Positions 19,402 to 27,884 of a stretch of DNA of 64,000 nt are shown piece by piece (the stretch's first letter is position 1; every line of letters starts with the position of its first letter). The position numbers were made by a program, and so were the translations under genes. Under the pieces are notes generated by a model, which did not search any database, had not been told where the DNA came from, and worked only from the letters and a program-made list of their open reading frames with translations. The stretch is from Amycolatopsis nivea (GTDB taxonomy: Bacteria; Actinomycetota; Actinomycetes; Mycobacteriales; Pseudonocardiaceae), in NCBI RefSeq assembly GCF_004522235.1, contig NZ_SDLT01000033.1, positions 13,822 to 77,821 on the forward strand, given 5' to 3'.

Positions 19402-19443
19402 ACTACAGGTGTAGAGTCCTCTACAGACGTAGAGGAGGTCGGC
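19402..19443. promoter_or_regulatory. TetR operator region with two palindromes
   Basis: In the 42-base gap between the divergent genes I see CTACAGGTGTAG (19403-19414, 5-bp arms) and TCCTCTACAGACGTAGAGGA (19417-19436, 8-bp arms with a 4-base centre). They share the half-site CTACA/GTAG. The second overlaps the GAGGAGG ribosome site of the monooxygenase. Binding by the TetR protein is inferred. Confidence 0.65.
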
Positions 19444-20583
19444 ATGGCTTCGCACCGCGCGGTCGTGGTCGGGGGCGGCATCGGCGGACTGGCCGCGGCG
19501 ATCGGATTGCGCCGGGTCGGCTGGGAGGTCACGGTGCTCGAACGGGCCCCGGCGCTGACCGCCATCGGCGCGGGAATCTCGTTGTGGCCCAACGCGCAGC
19601 GGGCGCTGGCCGAACTGGGCGTCGAGCCGCGGATCTCGGCGCAGCGCGGCGGTGGCTTGGTCGACTGGCGCGGACGTCGGCTGGCGAGTTGGGACGCGGA
19701 CCTCTTCGTGCGCAGTCACGGGCTGCCGCTGGGCGCGATCCACCGGGCGAATCTGATCGAAGCGCTGCGGTCGGCGCTGCCGGGCGAATGCCTCAAGACC
19801 GGGGTCGAGGTGACGAGCGTCGAGCAGAACGGCGTGGTGCACCACGATTCCGGCTCGATCGAGGCGGACCTGGTCGTGGCGGCCGACGGGATCAACAGCC
19901 CGATCCGGCAGGCGCTCTTCCCGGCCGCACGCGTGGAGTACAGCGGTGGCGCGGCGTTCCGCGGGATCGCCAAGCTGCCGCTGAAACCCACGTTGAGCAC
20001 GACGTGGGCGGCGGGAATCGAAATCGGCGTCCTGCCGTTGCTGGACGACGAGGTCTACTGGTGGGTTTCCGAAGCTCGCCCGGCCGGGATCCGGCACGAC
20101 GACATCCGCGCGTACCTGAGCGCGAAGTACGCCCGCTGGCACGACCCGATTCCGCAGCTCATCGACGCCACGCCGGAAATCCTGCTGCACGACACGCATC
20201 ACCTCGCGACGCCGCTGCCCAGCTACACCCGGGGCCGTATCGCGCTCCTCGGAGACGCCGCGCACGCGATGCCGCCGTTCCTCGGGCAGGGCGGCTGCCA
20301 GGCGTTGGAGGACGCGGTAGTGCTGGCCTCGCACGTCCAGAAGTCCACAGTGGACGAAGCGCTCCGCCGTTATGACGCGGAACGCCGCCCGCGCACGCAG
20401 AAGGTCGCGAAGGCGTCGATCCAGGCCGGTGCCAGCGGTCCGCTCCTCCGCAACCCGGCGGCGGTCGCGCTGCGAGCGGCTTTCACCCGGCTGCTGCCCG
20501 CAGCGGTCACCACCCGGGTCGGAGCCAGCATCAGCCGCTGGCAACCGCCGAGGCTCACACCAGTCCAGCCTCGAACGCCGTGA
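19444..20583 (+). CDS. FAD-dependent monooxygenase (class A, PHBH fold)
   Basis: A 379-residue flavoprotein. The Rossmann GxGxxG is VVGGGIGGLAAAIGL near the N-terminus, the DG motif is VVAADGINSPIR (~136-147) and the GD motif is IALLGDAAHAMPPFLGQG (~263-280), so FAD and NAD(P)H sites are complete. It is likely a hydroxylase of an aromatic or drug-like compound and is controlled by the adjacent TetR, as in many resistance or catabolic divergons. AGGAGG lies 6-7 bases before ATG 19444. Its 3' end overlaps the convergent response-regulator gene by 29 bases. Confidence 0.9.
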   Translation: MASHRAVVVGGGIGGLAAAIGLRRVGWEVTVLERAPALTAIGAGISLWPNAQRALAELGVEPRISAQRGGGLVDWRGRRLASWDADLFVRSHGLPLGAIHRANLIEALRSALPGECLKTGVEVTSVEQNGVVHHDSGSIEADLVVAADGINSPIRQALFPAARVEYSGGAAFRGIAKLPLKPTLSTTWAAGIEIGVLPLLDDEVYWWVSEARPAGIRHDDIRAYLSAKYARWHDPIPQLIDATPEILLHDTHHLATPLPSYTRGRIALLGDAAHAMPPFLGQGGCQALEDAVVLASHVQKSTVDEALRRYDAERRPRTQKVAKASIQAGASGPLLRNPAAVALRAAFTRLLPAAVTTRVGASISRWQPPRLTPVQPRTP

Positions 20584-21202
20584 TCGCGGCCTGCACCCGG
20601 TTCCGCACGTCCAACCGGGTCAGGATCGTGCTCACGTGCGCCTTCACCGTGCCCTCCACCACGAACATCCGCGCCGCGATGTCCGCATTGGACAGTCCTT
20701 CGGCGAGCAGCACCAGCACCTCCCGCTCGCGGTTCGTCAAGACGCTCACCCGCTCGCGCGCGGTCGCGGCCCGGCTGAACCGGCTGCCGGACAAGCGCGT
20801 GATCACCCGGTGCGCGACCTTCGGCGAAAGGAACGCCGCGCCGTCGGCCACCGCGTGCACCCCGGCGAGCAGTTCGCGCGGATCGCCCGCCTTGAGCAGG
20901 AATCCGCTCGCACCGAGGCCGAGCGCGCGTTCGATGTACTCGTCCTCCCCGAACGTCGTCAGCATGAGAACGCCGGTGTCCGGCAGCAGTTTGCGGATTT
21001 CCTCCGCCGCGGCCAGCCCGTCAAGCCCGGGCATGCGAATGTCGAGCAGCGCGACGTCCGGCCGGTTCGCACGCGCCAGTTCGACCGCCGCGCGTCCGTC
21101 CGCGGCCTCGGCCACCACCTCGATTTCCTTGTCCGAGGCGAGAATCGCGGCCACGCCGGCGCGGATCATCGCTTCGTCGTCGGCCAGCAGTACGCGAATC
21201 AC
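20555..21202 (-). CDS. NarL/LuxR-family response regulator
   Basis: A 215-residue two-domain regulator. The receiver has the acidic pair DD (8-9), the phosphoacceptor Asp54 in LLDIRMPG and Lys in LLKAGD. The C-terminal LuxR helix-turn-helix reads LTNREREVLVLLAEG and continues NADIAARMFVVEGTVKAH. It overlaps the kinase gene by 4 bases (GTGA). Its target genes are not evident. Confidence 0.92.
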   Translation of the reverse strand: MIRVLLADDEAMIRAGVAAILASDKEIEVVAEAADGRAAVELARANRPDVALLDIRMPGLDGLAAAEEIRKLLPDTGVLMLTTFGEDEYIERALGLGASGFLLKAGDPRELLAGVHAVADGAAFLSPKVAHRVITRLSGSRFSRAATARERVSVLTNREREVLVLLAEGLSNADIAARMFVVEGTVKAHVSTILTRLDVRNRVQAAITAFEAGLV

Positions 21203-22746
21203 GGTTCGTCCTCACTGTAAAGATCCTTGCTCGCCACTCGATCGTCCACAAAGCACAGTCGATAGACGGCATAGTTGAAGTTGAGCCAGCTCCGGCCGGC
21301 TCCGTAGTACTCGCAGGTGCTCCGGTAAGGCTGCGGCGGCACATTGATCGACGGCAGCGTCGTGCGCTGGCGGGCGGGCAGCAGCGGTTCGACGGCCGAA
21401 TGCGGCATGCCGATCTGGATCCGCGCGTACGAGTCCGGCGGCAGCTCCGACGACGACCACTGCACCAGGAAGGTCACGCCCGCCCCGCCGATGACCACTC
21501 CGAACAGCGCCAGCGGCACCACGATCGCCTGCACCAGGCTCGACCGCACGGCGCGACGGGCGCGTTCCAGCTCGCGCGCGGCCTGTCCGATCCCGTCGTC
21601 GTCCTGCTCCGGCGCGGGTGCCGAATCGTGCGGCAGACGGGCCGCCACCTCGAACCCGCCGTCCGCCGGGCCCGCGGTCAGGCTCCCGCCGACCAGCCGC
21701 ACCCGCTCTTGCAGGCCGATCAACCCCCGCTGCCCGGACCGGCCGGGCAACGGTCCGGCGGGCGGCGGCGCGTTCCGGACCCGGACGTCGGTCGACTCAT
21801 TGTTGCTGGTCACGACCACCGTGACAGCCGCGCCGGGCGCGTACTTCGCCGCGTTCGTGAGCCCTTCCTGCACCACGCGGTAGACCGCGCGCGCGACCAT
21901 CGGCGGTGCGCCGTCCAGCTTGTCGATCCGCGCGCCGATCTCGATCCCGGACGCCCGCGCGCGGTCGATCAGCTCCCCCAGATCGCCCTGCACCGGCTCG
22001 ATCGGCGCGGCGTCCTCGCGCAGCACGCCGATGATCTCGCGCAGCCGTTCCGTCGCCGTCGCCGCGCCCGCCCGAAGCTGTCCGGCGGCTTCGCGTTGCT
22101 CTTCGCCGAGCTCGCTGTCGACCTCCAGAGCCGCCGCGCGCACCGCGATCAGGCTCAGCTCGTGGCCAAGCGAATCGTGCATGTCGCTCGCGATCCGGGC
22201 CCGCTCCCGCAGCCGGGCCTCCTGCGCGACCAGCCGGTGCCTGCTCTCCATCTCCTCCGCGCGCCGCCACCCGTCCTGCGCGAGCTCGCGCCGCAGCCGC
22301 ACGTGCCGGCCGAGCAGACACGGCGCGACCCCGGCGAACGCGAGCGTGCCGAGCACCGCGCCCCACGCGTCGAAGCCCGCCGTCGGCAAGAAAGCCAGCG
22401 GGATCCCGGCCACCGCGATGGCGAAGAAGCAGATCATCGCCACGCGTGCCCTGGCCAGTCGCAGCCCGGCCAGGTACGAGATCACGACGATCAGGAAGAA
22501 CTCCCACACCGCCACCCGGCCGCCCCAGCCGAACGCGATGACGAGCGCCGTCGCCATCGCCACCGCCAGCGCGAACGCCGGGTAGACGCGGGCGGTGGCC
22601 ATCGCCAGGGTGACCGACACCAGGCCGTAGACGAGTTCCCAGACGTTCGGGTCGAGCGGGCCGTCGAGCACGACGAACCCGCACAACGCGGCCCAGAGCA
22701 GCACGTCGAACGTCACGCGCCAGCGGACTCGCGTCGCCTCCTTCAT
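21199..22746 (-). CDS. NarL-type sensor histidine kinase with extra C-terminal membrane and outside domain
   Basis: A 515-residue kinase. Residues ~12-145 contain several membrane helices; the HisKA_3 dimerisation motif has the phosphoacceptor His190 in RIASDMHDSLGHELSL; the HATPase domain ends near residue 380 (GLIGLQERVRLVGG). Instead of stopping, it continues with a charged helix, a further membrane helix (~404-429) and an outside tail (~430-515). The tail contains RIQIGMPHSAVEPLLP, which resembles the start of BamE/SmpA folds, and two cysteines (478, 498) that could pair. ATG 22746 is chosen because sequence further upstream looks non-coding. Confidence 0.88.
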   Translation of the reverse strand: MKEATRVRWRVTFDVLLWAALCGFVVLDGPLDPNVWELVYGLVSVTLAMATARVYPAFALAVAMATALVIAFGWGGRVAVWEFFLIVVISYLAGLRLARARVAMICFFAIAVAGIPLAFLPTAGFDAWGAVLGTLAFAGVAPCLLGRHVRLRRELAQDGWRRAEEMESRHRLVAQEARLRERARIASDMHDSLGHELSLIAVRAAALEVDSELGEEQREAAGQLRAGAATATERLREIIGVLREDAAPIEPVQGDLGELIDRARASGIEIGARIDKLDGAPPMVARAVYRVVQEGLTNAAKYAPGAAVTVVVTSNNESTDVRVRNAPPPAGPLPGRSGQRGLIGLQERVRLVGGSLTAGPADGGFEVAARLPHDSAPAPEQDDDGIGQAARELERARRAVRSSLVQAIVVPLALFGVVIGGAGVTFLVQWSSSELPPDSYARIQIGMPHSAVEPLLPARQRTTLPSINVPPQPYRSTCEYYGAGRSWLNFNYAVYRLCFVDDRVASKDLYSEDEP

Positions 22747-22827
22747 TCCGCTGACGCTACAAGGGCCGCCCGATTCGTCACCACTGCCGAAAGTCAAGGT
22801 CGAGATCGTGAGGCATGATGGGTCACC

Positions 22828-23037
22828 ATGGCTGAACGCACCCTGGCCGAGCAGCTCGGCGCTCCCTTGCCGGACGGCATCGAATCCCTGCCTGAGCAGC
22901 ACAAACAGGATCTGTCGGCGGCCTTGCGGGACGCCCGGCACCGGCAGGCGCAGGCGCTCGCCCGCGCGGGTGAGGAAAGCCTGAAGTACGTGCCCGCGCT
23001 GCTGCGCGGCGCGGTGCGGAAAGCGGTCGGCCTGTGA
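22828..23037 (+). CDS. Small conserved-looking protein, unknown function
   Basis: A 69-residue, highly helical protein without membrane segments or known motifs. It opens with MAERTLAEQLGAPLPDGIE and the rest is charged, alanine-rich helix. It overlaps the next gene by 4 bases (GTGA), so the two are probably made together. It is divergent from the histidine-kinase gene across an 81-base gap. I do not recognise the family. Confidence 0.65.
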   Translation: MAERTLAEQLGAPLPDGIESLPEQHKQDLSAALRDARHRQAQALARAGEESLKYVPALLRGAVRKAVGL

Positions 23038-23762
23038 ACCCGGAAATCCTCAAACTCGCCCGGGTCCTCGACGTCGACCCCGCCCGGCTCGACTACCTCG
23101 CCGACGTCGACCAGGGCGAGGTGCGGCTGCTGCGCGAGCAGATGACGACCACGCTGTTCGACGCGAACCTCGTCGTGCTGGAGCGGATGGCGCTGGCGAG
23201 CAAGCTGCTGCCGGCCGGGGTGACCGCGAAGATCGCGGAGAAGGTGTTCGGCCCGCTGCTGTGCGCGCGGATCGCCGGACTGGTCGACGTGTCACGCGGC
23301 GTCGACGTCGCGAAACGGCTGTCGCCGAAGTTCCTCGCCTCGGTCGCGGCGGAACTGGACCCGCGGCGGGCCACTTCGATCATCACCCGGATCCCGGTGA
23401 CGACCGTCGTGGCGGTCGCCGAGGAACTGACCCGCCGCGAAGACTGGATCACGCTGGGCCGGTTCGTCGGCCACCTGCCGGACGACACGGTCAGCCGCTG
23501 CGTAGGCCTGCTGGACGATGCCGGTCTCCTGCACACCGCGTACGTCCTGGACGACCGGAGCCGGATCGACCATGTACTCAGCCTGGTCGGCGAGGACCGC
23601 TTGCCCGCACTGGTCCGCACCGCCGCGGCGGACGAGTCGCTGTGGGCCCCGGCGCTGGACGTCCTGGCCCACCTGAACGAAGCCCGCCGAGCGACGGTCC
23701 GGCCGCTGCTCGACGAACTTCCGGAAGAACTGCGAACCCGCGCCGAGGCGGCACTCGCCTAA
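23034..23762 (+). CDS. Helical-repeat protein, unknown function (MgtE N-domain-like pattern)
   Basis: A 242-residue soluble protein. It has repeated helical units such as LDPRRATSIITRIP, LTRREDWITLGRFVG and LPDDTVSRCVGLLDDA, a spacing that recalls the superhelical N-domain of MgtE, but no transporter domain follows. The start is GTG, coupled to the upstream small ORF. It ends 4 bases inside the convergent small membrane protein gene. Function unknown. Confidence 0.65.
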   Translation: MNPEILKLARVLDVDPARLDYLADVDQGEVRLLREQMTTTLFDANLVVLERMALASKLLPAGVTAKIAEKVFGPLLCARIAGLVDVSRGVDVAKRLSPKFLASVAAELDPRRATSIITRIPVTTVVAVAEELTRREDWITLGRFVGHLPDDTVSRCVGLLDDAGLLHTAYVLDDRSRIDHVLSLVGEDRLPALVRTAAADESLWAPALDVLAHLNEARRATVRPLLDELPEELRTRAEAALA

Positions 23763-23980
23763 GCCACGATCAGATAGATCCCGTACCCGATCACCGCCGC
23801 ACAAACCGCGAAACACACCACCGCGCCGGTCAGCTGAACCGTGCCACTGCCGCCGTGCGCCCGCGCCGTCACCCGCTCAGAGAGGCCGCGTACGCCGTAC
23901 GCGAACAGCCCGGTCAGCACAACCGCCGCGGCCAGCGCCACCACGAAAACGATGCCCAGGGCACCCCAGTTGATCGCCAT
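23759..23980 (-). CDS. Small membrane protein downstream of the phosphate transporter
   Basis: A 73-residue protein with two hydrophobic segments (~6-28 and ~50-71) separated by a basic, polar loop. It starts with ATG 11 bases after the stop of the PiT transporter gene, so it is cotranscribed and may assist that transporter; this is inference from context. Similar small proteins often follow pit genes in actinomycetes. No known motif. Confidence 0.7.
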   Translation of the reverse strand: MAINWGALGIVFVVALAAAVVLTGLFAYGVRGLSERVTARAHGGSGTVQLTGAVVCFAVCAAVIGYGIYLIVA

Positions 23981-23991
23981 GTCGTGCTCCC

Positions 23992-25122
23992 TCAGGCCGC
24001 GACCGGGGCGGCCTCGGCGGCCTCCGGCTCGTTGTTGACGGTGGCCGGCGTGACCGGGTTGCGCCGCGACGCGAGCCAGATGCCCAGTGCGAGCAGCACT
24101 CCGACGCCGCCGACGAGGACGGTTCCCCAGCTGCCCCGGGTGGAGACCGCGGCGGCGACGGCCCCGACGATCGCGGCGGCGGGCAGCGTGAGCGCCCAGG
24201 CGATCACCATCTTGCCCGCGACGCCCCAGCGGACCTCGGCGAGTTTCCGGCCGAGCCCGGAGCCGATGATGCCGCCCGAGGTGACGTGCGTGGTCGACAG
24301 CGCGAAGCCGAGGTGCGACGAGGCCAGGATGACCGCCGCGGAACTCGTCTCGGCGGCAAAGCCTTGCGGCGTCTGGATTTCGGTGAGCTTCTTGCCCATC
24401 GTCTGGATGATCCGCCAGCCGCCGAAGTAGGTGCCGAGCGCGATCGCCGCGCCGGAGGCGAGGATGACCCACACCGGCGGGTTCGACCCCGGCGCGAGCG
24501 AACCGCCCGCGATCAGCGCGAGGGTGATGACGCCCATCGTCTTCTGCGCGTCGTTGGTGCCGTGCGCGAGCGACACCAGGCTCGCCGAAAGCACCTGACC
24601 GGTCTTGAACCCCTTGCCGACCACGTCCTGCCGCGCCTTGGCGGTGATCCGGTAAACGAGGAAAGTGCCGACGATCGCGACGATTCCCGCCACCACCGGT
24701 GACGCGATCGCCGGGATCAGCACCTTTTCGACGACCTTCGCGAAGTGCACCGCGTCCGCGCCGGACGCGATCCAGGTCGCCCCGATCAGCCCGCCGAACA
24801 ACGCGTGCGACGAACTCGACGGCAGCCCGACCAGCCACGTCACGAGATTCCAGACGATGGCCCCGACCAATCCGGCGAAAATCACCACCGGCGTGACTTT
24901 GGTGTCGTCGACGATCCCGCCGGAAATGGTTTTCGCGACCTCGATCGAAAGGAACGCGCCGACGAGATTCAGCACCGCCGAGATCGCGACCGCGACCCGG
25001 GGCTTCAGCGCACCGGTGGCGATCGAGGTGGCCATCGCGTTGGCCGTGTCGTGGAACCCGTTGGTGAAGTCGAAGGCCAGCGCCGCGACGATCACCACCA
25101 GGACGATGAGAGAAAAGTCCAT
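23992..25122 (-). CDS. pit: Inorganic phosphate transporter, PiT family
   Basis: A 376-residue membrane protein with about ten hydrophobic segments. The first PiT signature is visible near the N-terminus as TNGFHDTANAMATSIAT (around 20-36), with GLPSSSSHALFGG near residue 100, and the second repeat has LAHGTNDAQKTMG and the STTHVTSGG segment. PiT proteins couple metal-phosphate uptake to protons. The start is ATG 25122. The promoter must lie in the 228-base gap before the flavin monooxygenase gene. Confidence 0.93.
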   Translation of the reverse strand: MDFSLIVLVVIVAALAFDFTNGFHDTANAMATSIATGALKPRVAVAISAVLNLVGAFLSIEVAKTISGGIVDDTKVTPVVIFAGLVGAIVWNLVTWLVGLPSSSSHALFGGLIGATWIASGADAVHFAKVVEKVLIPAIASPVVAGIVAIVGTFLVYRITAKARQDVVGKGFKTGQVLSASLVSLAHGTNDAQKTMGVITLALIAGGSLAPGSNPPVWVILASGAAIALGTYFGGWRIIQTMGKKLTEIQTPQGFAAETSSAAVILASSHLGFALSTTHVTSGGIIGSGLGRKLAEVRWGVAGKMVIAWALTLPAAAIVGAVAAAVSTRGSWGTVLVGGVGVLLALGIWLASRRNPVTPATVNNEPEAAEAAPVAA

Positions 25123-25319
25123 GCCCGCTCTCCAGTCCGGAGTGTCCTGCGGGAGTGACGGTACCTACGCGGGCGGGGTCTCCAGATCCCTCAGCGGGTG
25201 GCCAGTAGTTGAACTCTGAATGAACGAGATCTTGCCGACGCCGCCGGTTTTCCGCCGGTTACCTGCTGGTCCTTTTTCATGGTCGCCCTTGAGCTTCCGG
25301 ACTGCGCGCGGGGCTGGGC

Positions 25320-25344
25320 GCGGGGGCAGGAACTCTGCCCCCGC
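25320..25344 (-). terminator. Stem-loop after the flavin monooxygenase gene
   Basis: Arms GCGGGGGCAG and complement with a 5-base loop, 6 bases beyond the stop of the minus-strand monooxygenase gene. No T run; position and stability support a terminator. Confidence 0.6.
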
Positions 25345-25350
25345 ACCCGG

Positions 25351-26556
25351 TCAGGAAAAGGACGCCGAAGACATTTCCGGCAATGGGTTCTGCCCCAGAT
25401 GCTGCGCCCCGTTCGCGGCGGACTCCCGGACCGCGGCGAAGCCATACCGGCGCATTTCCGCCTCGTATTCCCCGATCGCATCCGCCGAGCCGCTGCTCAA
25501 CGCGGCAGCGAGCGCAGCACCGTCGCGCATCGCAGTGTTGGCGCCCGCCCCGGCGGCCGGGCTCATCGCGTGGATCGCGTCGCCGACCAGACACACCCGC
25601 GACGGCTCCCACGGCCCGATCGGCACGCTGGTCCGGATCGAAACGAGGAACGGCGAGTCCGGAAGCCAGCTTTCGACCATCCGGCGGACGCGCGGGTTCC
25701 AGTCCGCGACCCGGTCGAGCACGAGCTTCTGCATCTCGTCCGCGGACAGCGCGCGGAGTTCGTCGTCCGTCCGCCCGAAGACTTCCTGGCGCGCACCGAA
25801 AGCGCAGGTCATGTACGGCTCGTCCGGGCTGAGCCGGACCTGCGGCGCGAGCCGCGCGCAAGCGTCGGCGATCGGCTCCGGGTAGTCGACCGGCGCGAAC
25901 CCGATCATCTGCTTGTGCGGCCCGGAAACGATGCTGAACACGGCGAACATCTCCGGGTCGAACAGTTCCCGGGTCGCCTCGGTGAGCGGGATCTTCGCGT
26001 ACAGCTGGCGCAATCCGGTGTCGACGACCCGCGCGTGCGGGAGATATTGGCGGCGCACCGGCGAATTCACCCCGTCCGCGCCGACGAGAACCGCGCCGCG
26101 CGCCTGGGTGCCGTCGGCGAAGTGCGCGATCACGCCGTTGTCGTGCTTCTCGTACCGGACGAACTCTTTGCCGAAATGGACGTTGTCGAGGCCCTCGAAC
26201 AGAATCTGCCGCAGGGTGAACCGGTTGACGTTGCGCTGGACCTCGCCGTCGTCCAGCACGAACTCGGTGCGTGGCGTCAGCTGGCTGTCGTAGATCGTGG
26301 TGGCGTTGCGCGGCTGACCCGAGGTAGCGAGGAACAACTCGTGCAGCTGCGGCGGCAGAACTTCCCGCAACGCCTGGTCGCCGCGCGAATCGATGTGCAG
26401 CCGATACCCCTGCCGACGCGCGTCCAGCGCGGAATCGCGTTCGTAGACCTCGCACGGGATCCCGGCTTTGCGCAGGCCTTGCGCGAGACACAGCCCGCCG
26501 AGCCCGGCCCCGATCACGAGCACAGTGTTGTCCGCGTTGTTCACGTTATTCGCCAT
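25351..26556 (-). CDS. FAD-dependent monooxygenase (class A)
   Basis: A 401-residue flavin monooxygenase. The FAD loop is VLVIGAGLGGLCLAQGL (12-28), the DG motif is LVGADGVNSPVRRQ (~157-170), and the GD motif is VCLVGDAIHAMSPAAGAGAN (~319-338). The latter half resembles tetracycline/rifampicin-type monooxygenases and aromatic hydroxylases; I cannot choose a substrate. It stands alone with its own terminator, 182 bases downstream of the hut operon end. Confidence 0.88.
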   Translation of the reverse strand: MANNVNNADNTVLVIGAGLGGLCLAQGLRKAGIPCEVYERDSALDARRQGYRLHIDSRGDQALREVLPPQLHELFLATSGQPRNATTIYDSQLTPRTEFVLDDGEVQRNVNRFTLRQILFEGLDNVHFGKEFVRYEKHDNGVIAHFADGTQARGAVLVGADGVNSPVRRQYLPHARVVDTGLRQLYAKIPLTEATRELFDPEMFAVFSIVSGPHKQMIGFAPVDYPEPIADACARLAPQVRLSPDEPYMTCAFGARQEVFGRTDDELRALSADEMQKLVLDRVADWNPRVRRMVESWLPDSPFLVSIRTSVPIGPWEPSRVCLVGDAIHAMSPAAGAGANTAMRDGAALAAALSSGSADAIGEYEAEMRRYGFAAVRESAANGAQHLGQNPLPEMSSASFS

Positions 26557-26738
26557 CAGCGAAGTCCCTTCCGTACCAACGTTCTGGTTCGAGAGGGACG
26601 CACTGGGCTCGGCCCGCCTAGCCGGGCGCTCGGAAACAGAGCGAATGAGTCGTCCGGCCTAACCCATACCGGACAATGGTCTTTCGCGCGTCCTGTTCCC
26701 TTTCACGTTAGCGCAGCCGCGGACGCCGTCGCCACCGA

Positions 26739-27884
26739 TTAACGCACCCTTGCCCCTTTCCGCCACACCGAGTGGGTCAACGGGACCCCGGGCCGATAAG
26801 CGAGATGCGTAGTGGACGGCGCGTCGAGTACGTGCACATCCGCCCGCGCACCCGGACGCAAGTAGCCGACGTCGTCGCGGCGAAGTGCCCGCGCCCCGCC
26901 GGCGGTCGCCGACCACACCGCCTCGTCGACGGTCATCCGCAGCTGAAGCACGGCCGTCGTCACGCAGAACGCCACCGACGTGGTGTACGAGCTGCCGGGA
27001 TTGGCGTTGCTGGCCAACGCGACCGTCGCGCCGGCGTCGAGCAGTCGACGCGCCGGTGCCAGCGCTTGCCTGGTGGACAGATCGCACGCGGGCAGGATCG
27101 TCGCGACCGTGTTGGACGACGCGAGCGCCTCGACATCGGCATCGCTCAGGTACGTGCAGTGGTCGACACTCGCCGCGTCCAGCTCCACCGCCAGCCGCAC
27201 GCCCGGCCCCTCGCCGAGCTGATTGCCGTGCACCCTCAGCCCAAGCCCGCGCTCCGCCGCCGCTTTGAGCACGCGCGCCGACTGCGCCTCGTCGAACGCA
27301 CCGGTCTCGCAGAACACATCGGCCCACCGCACGTGCGGCGCGACCGCGTCCAGCATTTCGCCGCAGACCAAGTCCACATAGGACTCCGCGTCGGCGCCCG
27401 GCGGCACGAGATGCGCTCCCAGGAAGGTCACCTCGTCCGCGACCTCGCCCGCGATCCGCGCCGACCGTGCCTCGTCGGCGACGGTGAGGCCGTATCCCGT
27501 CTTCGTCTCCAGGCAGGTCGTGCCCTGCGCAGCCGCTTCCTCGACATGTCGACGCAGATTCGCCGCCAGCTGCTCGTCCGAAGCCGCCCGCGTCGCATCG
27601 ACAGTGACCGCGATTCCGCCTGCCGCATAAGCCTGTCCGGCCATCCGCGCCTCGAACTCGGCGGTGCGGTCGCCCGCGAACACGAGATGCGTGTGGCTGT
27701 CGACCCACCCAGGCAGCACGGCACGGCCCTCGACGTCAACGCGTTCGTCGGCGTCCGGCGCCTGCGCAGCCGGACCCGCCCACGCGACACTCTCGCCGTC
27801 GAGCACCAGCGCGGCGTCGCGGAGCTTGCCCAGTTCCGGGTCGTTCGTGGTGAGCTCGCCGATTCCGGTGATCAGAACTGCCAC
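26739..27884 (-). CDS. hutI: Imidazolonepropionase
   Basis: A 381-residue amidohydrolase-fold enzyme that opens imidazolone-5-propionate to formiminoglutamate, step three of histidine breakdown. The metal site HTH is in WVDSHTHLVFAGDRTAEFE, the substrate loop TKTGYGL is present, and the later metal ligands lie in RVHGNQLGE and VDHCTYL, with the final Asp-type region LASNANPGS. GTG 27884 is used; it overlaps hutF by 13 bases. It is the last gene of the operon. Confidence 0.93.
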   Translation of the reverse strand: MAVLITGIGELTTNDPELGKLRDAALVLDGESVAWAGPAAQAPDADERVDVEGRAVLPGWVDSHTHLVFAGDRTAEFEARMAGQAYAAGGIAVTVDATRAASDEQLAANLRRHVEEAAAQGTTCLETKTGYGLTVADEARSARIAGEVADEVTFLGAHLVPPGADAESYVDLVCGEMLDAVAPHVRWADVFCETGAFDEAQSARVLKAAAERGLGLRVHGNQLGEGPGVRLAVELDAASVDHCTYLSDADVEALASSNTVATILPACDLSTRQALAPARRLLDAGATVALASNANPGSSYTTSVAFCVTTAVLQLRMTVDEAVWSATAGGARALRRDDVGYLRPGARADVHVLDAPSTTHLAYRPGVPLTHSVWRKGARVR

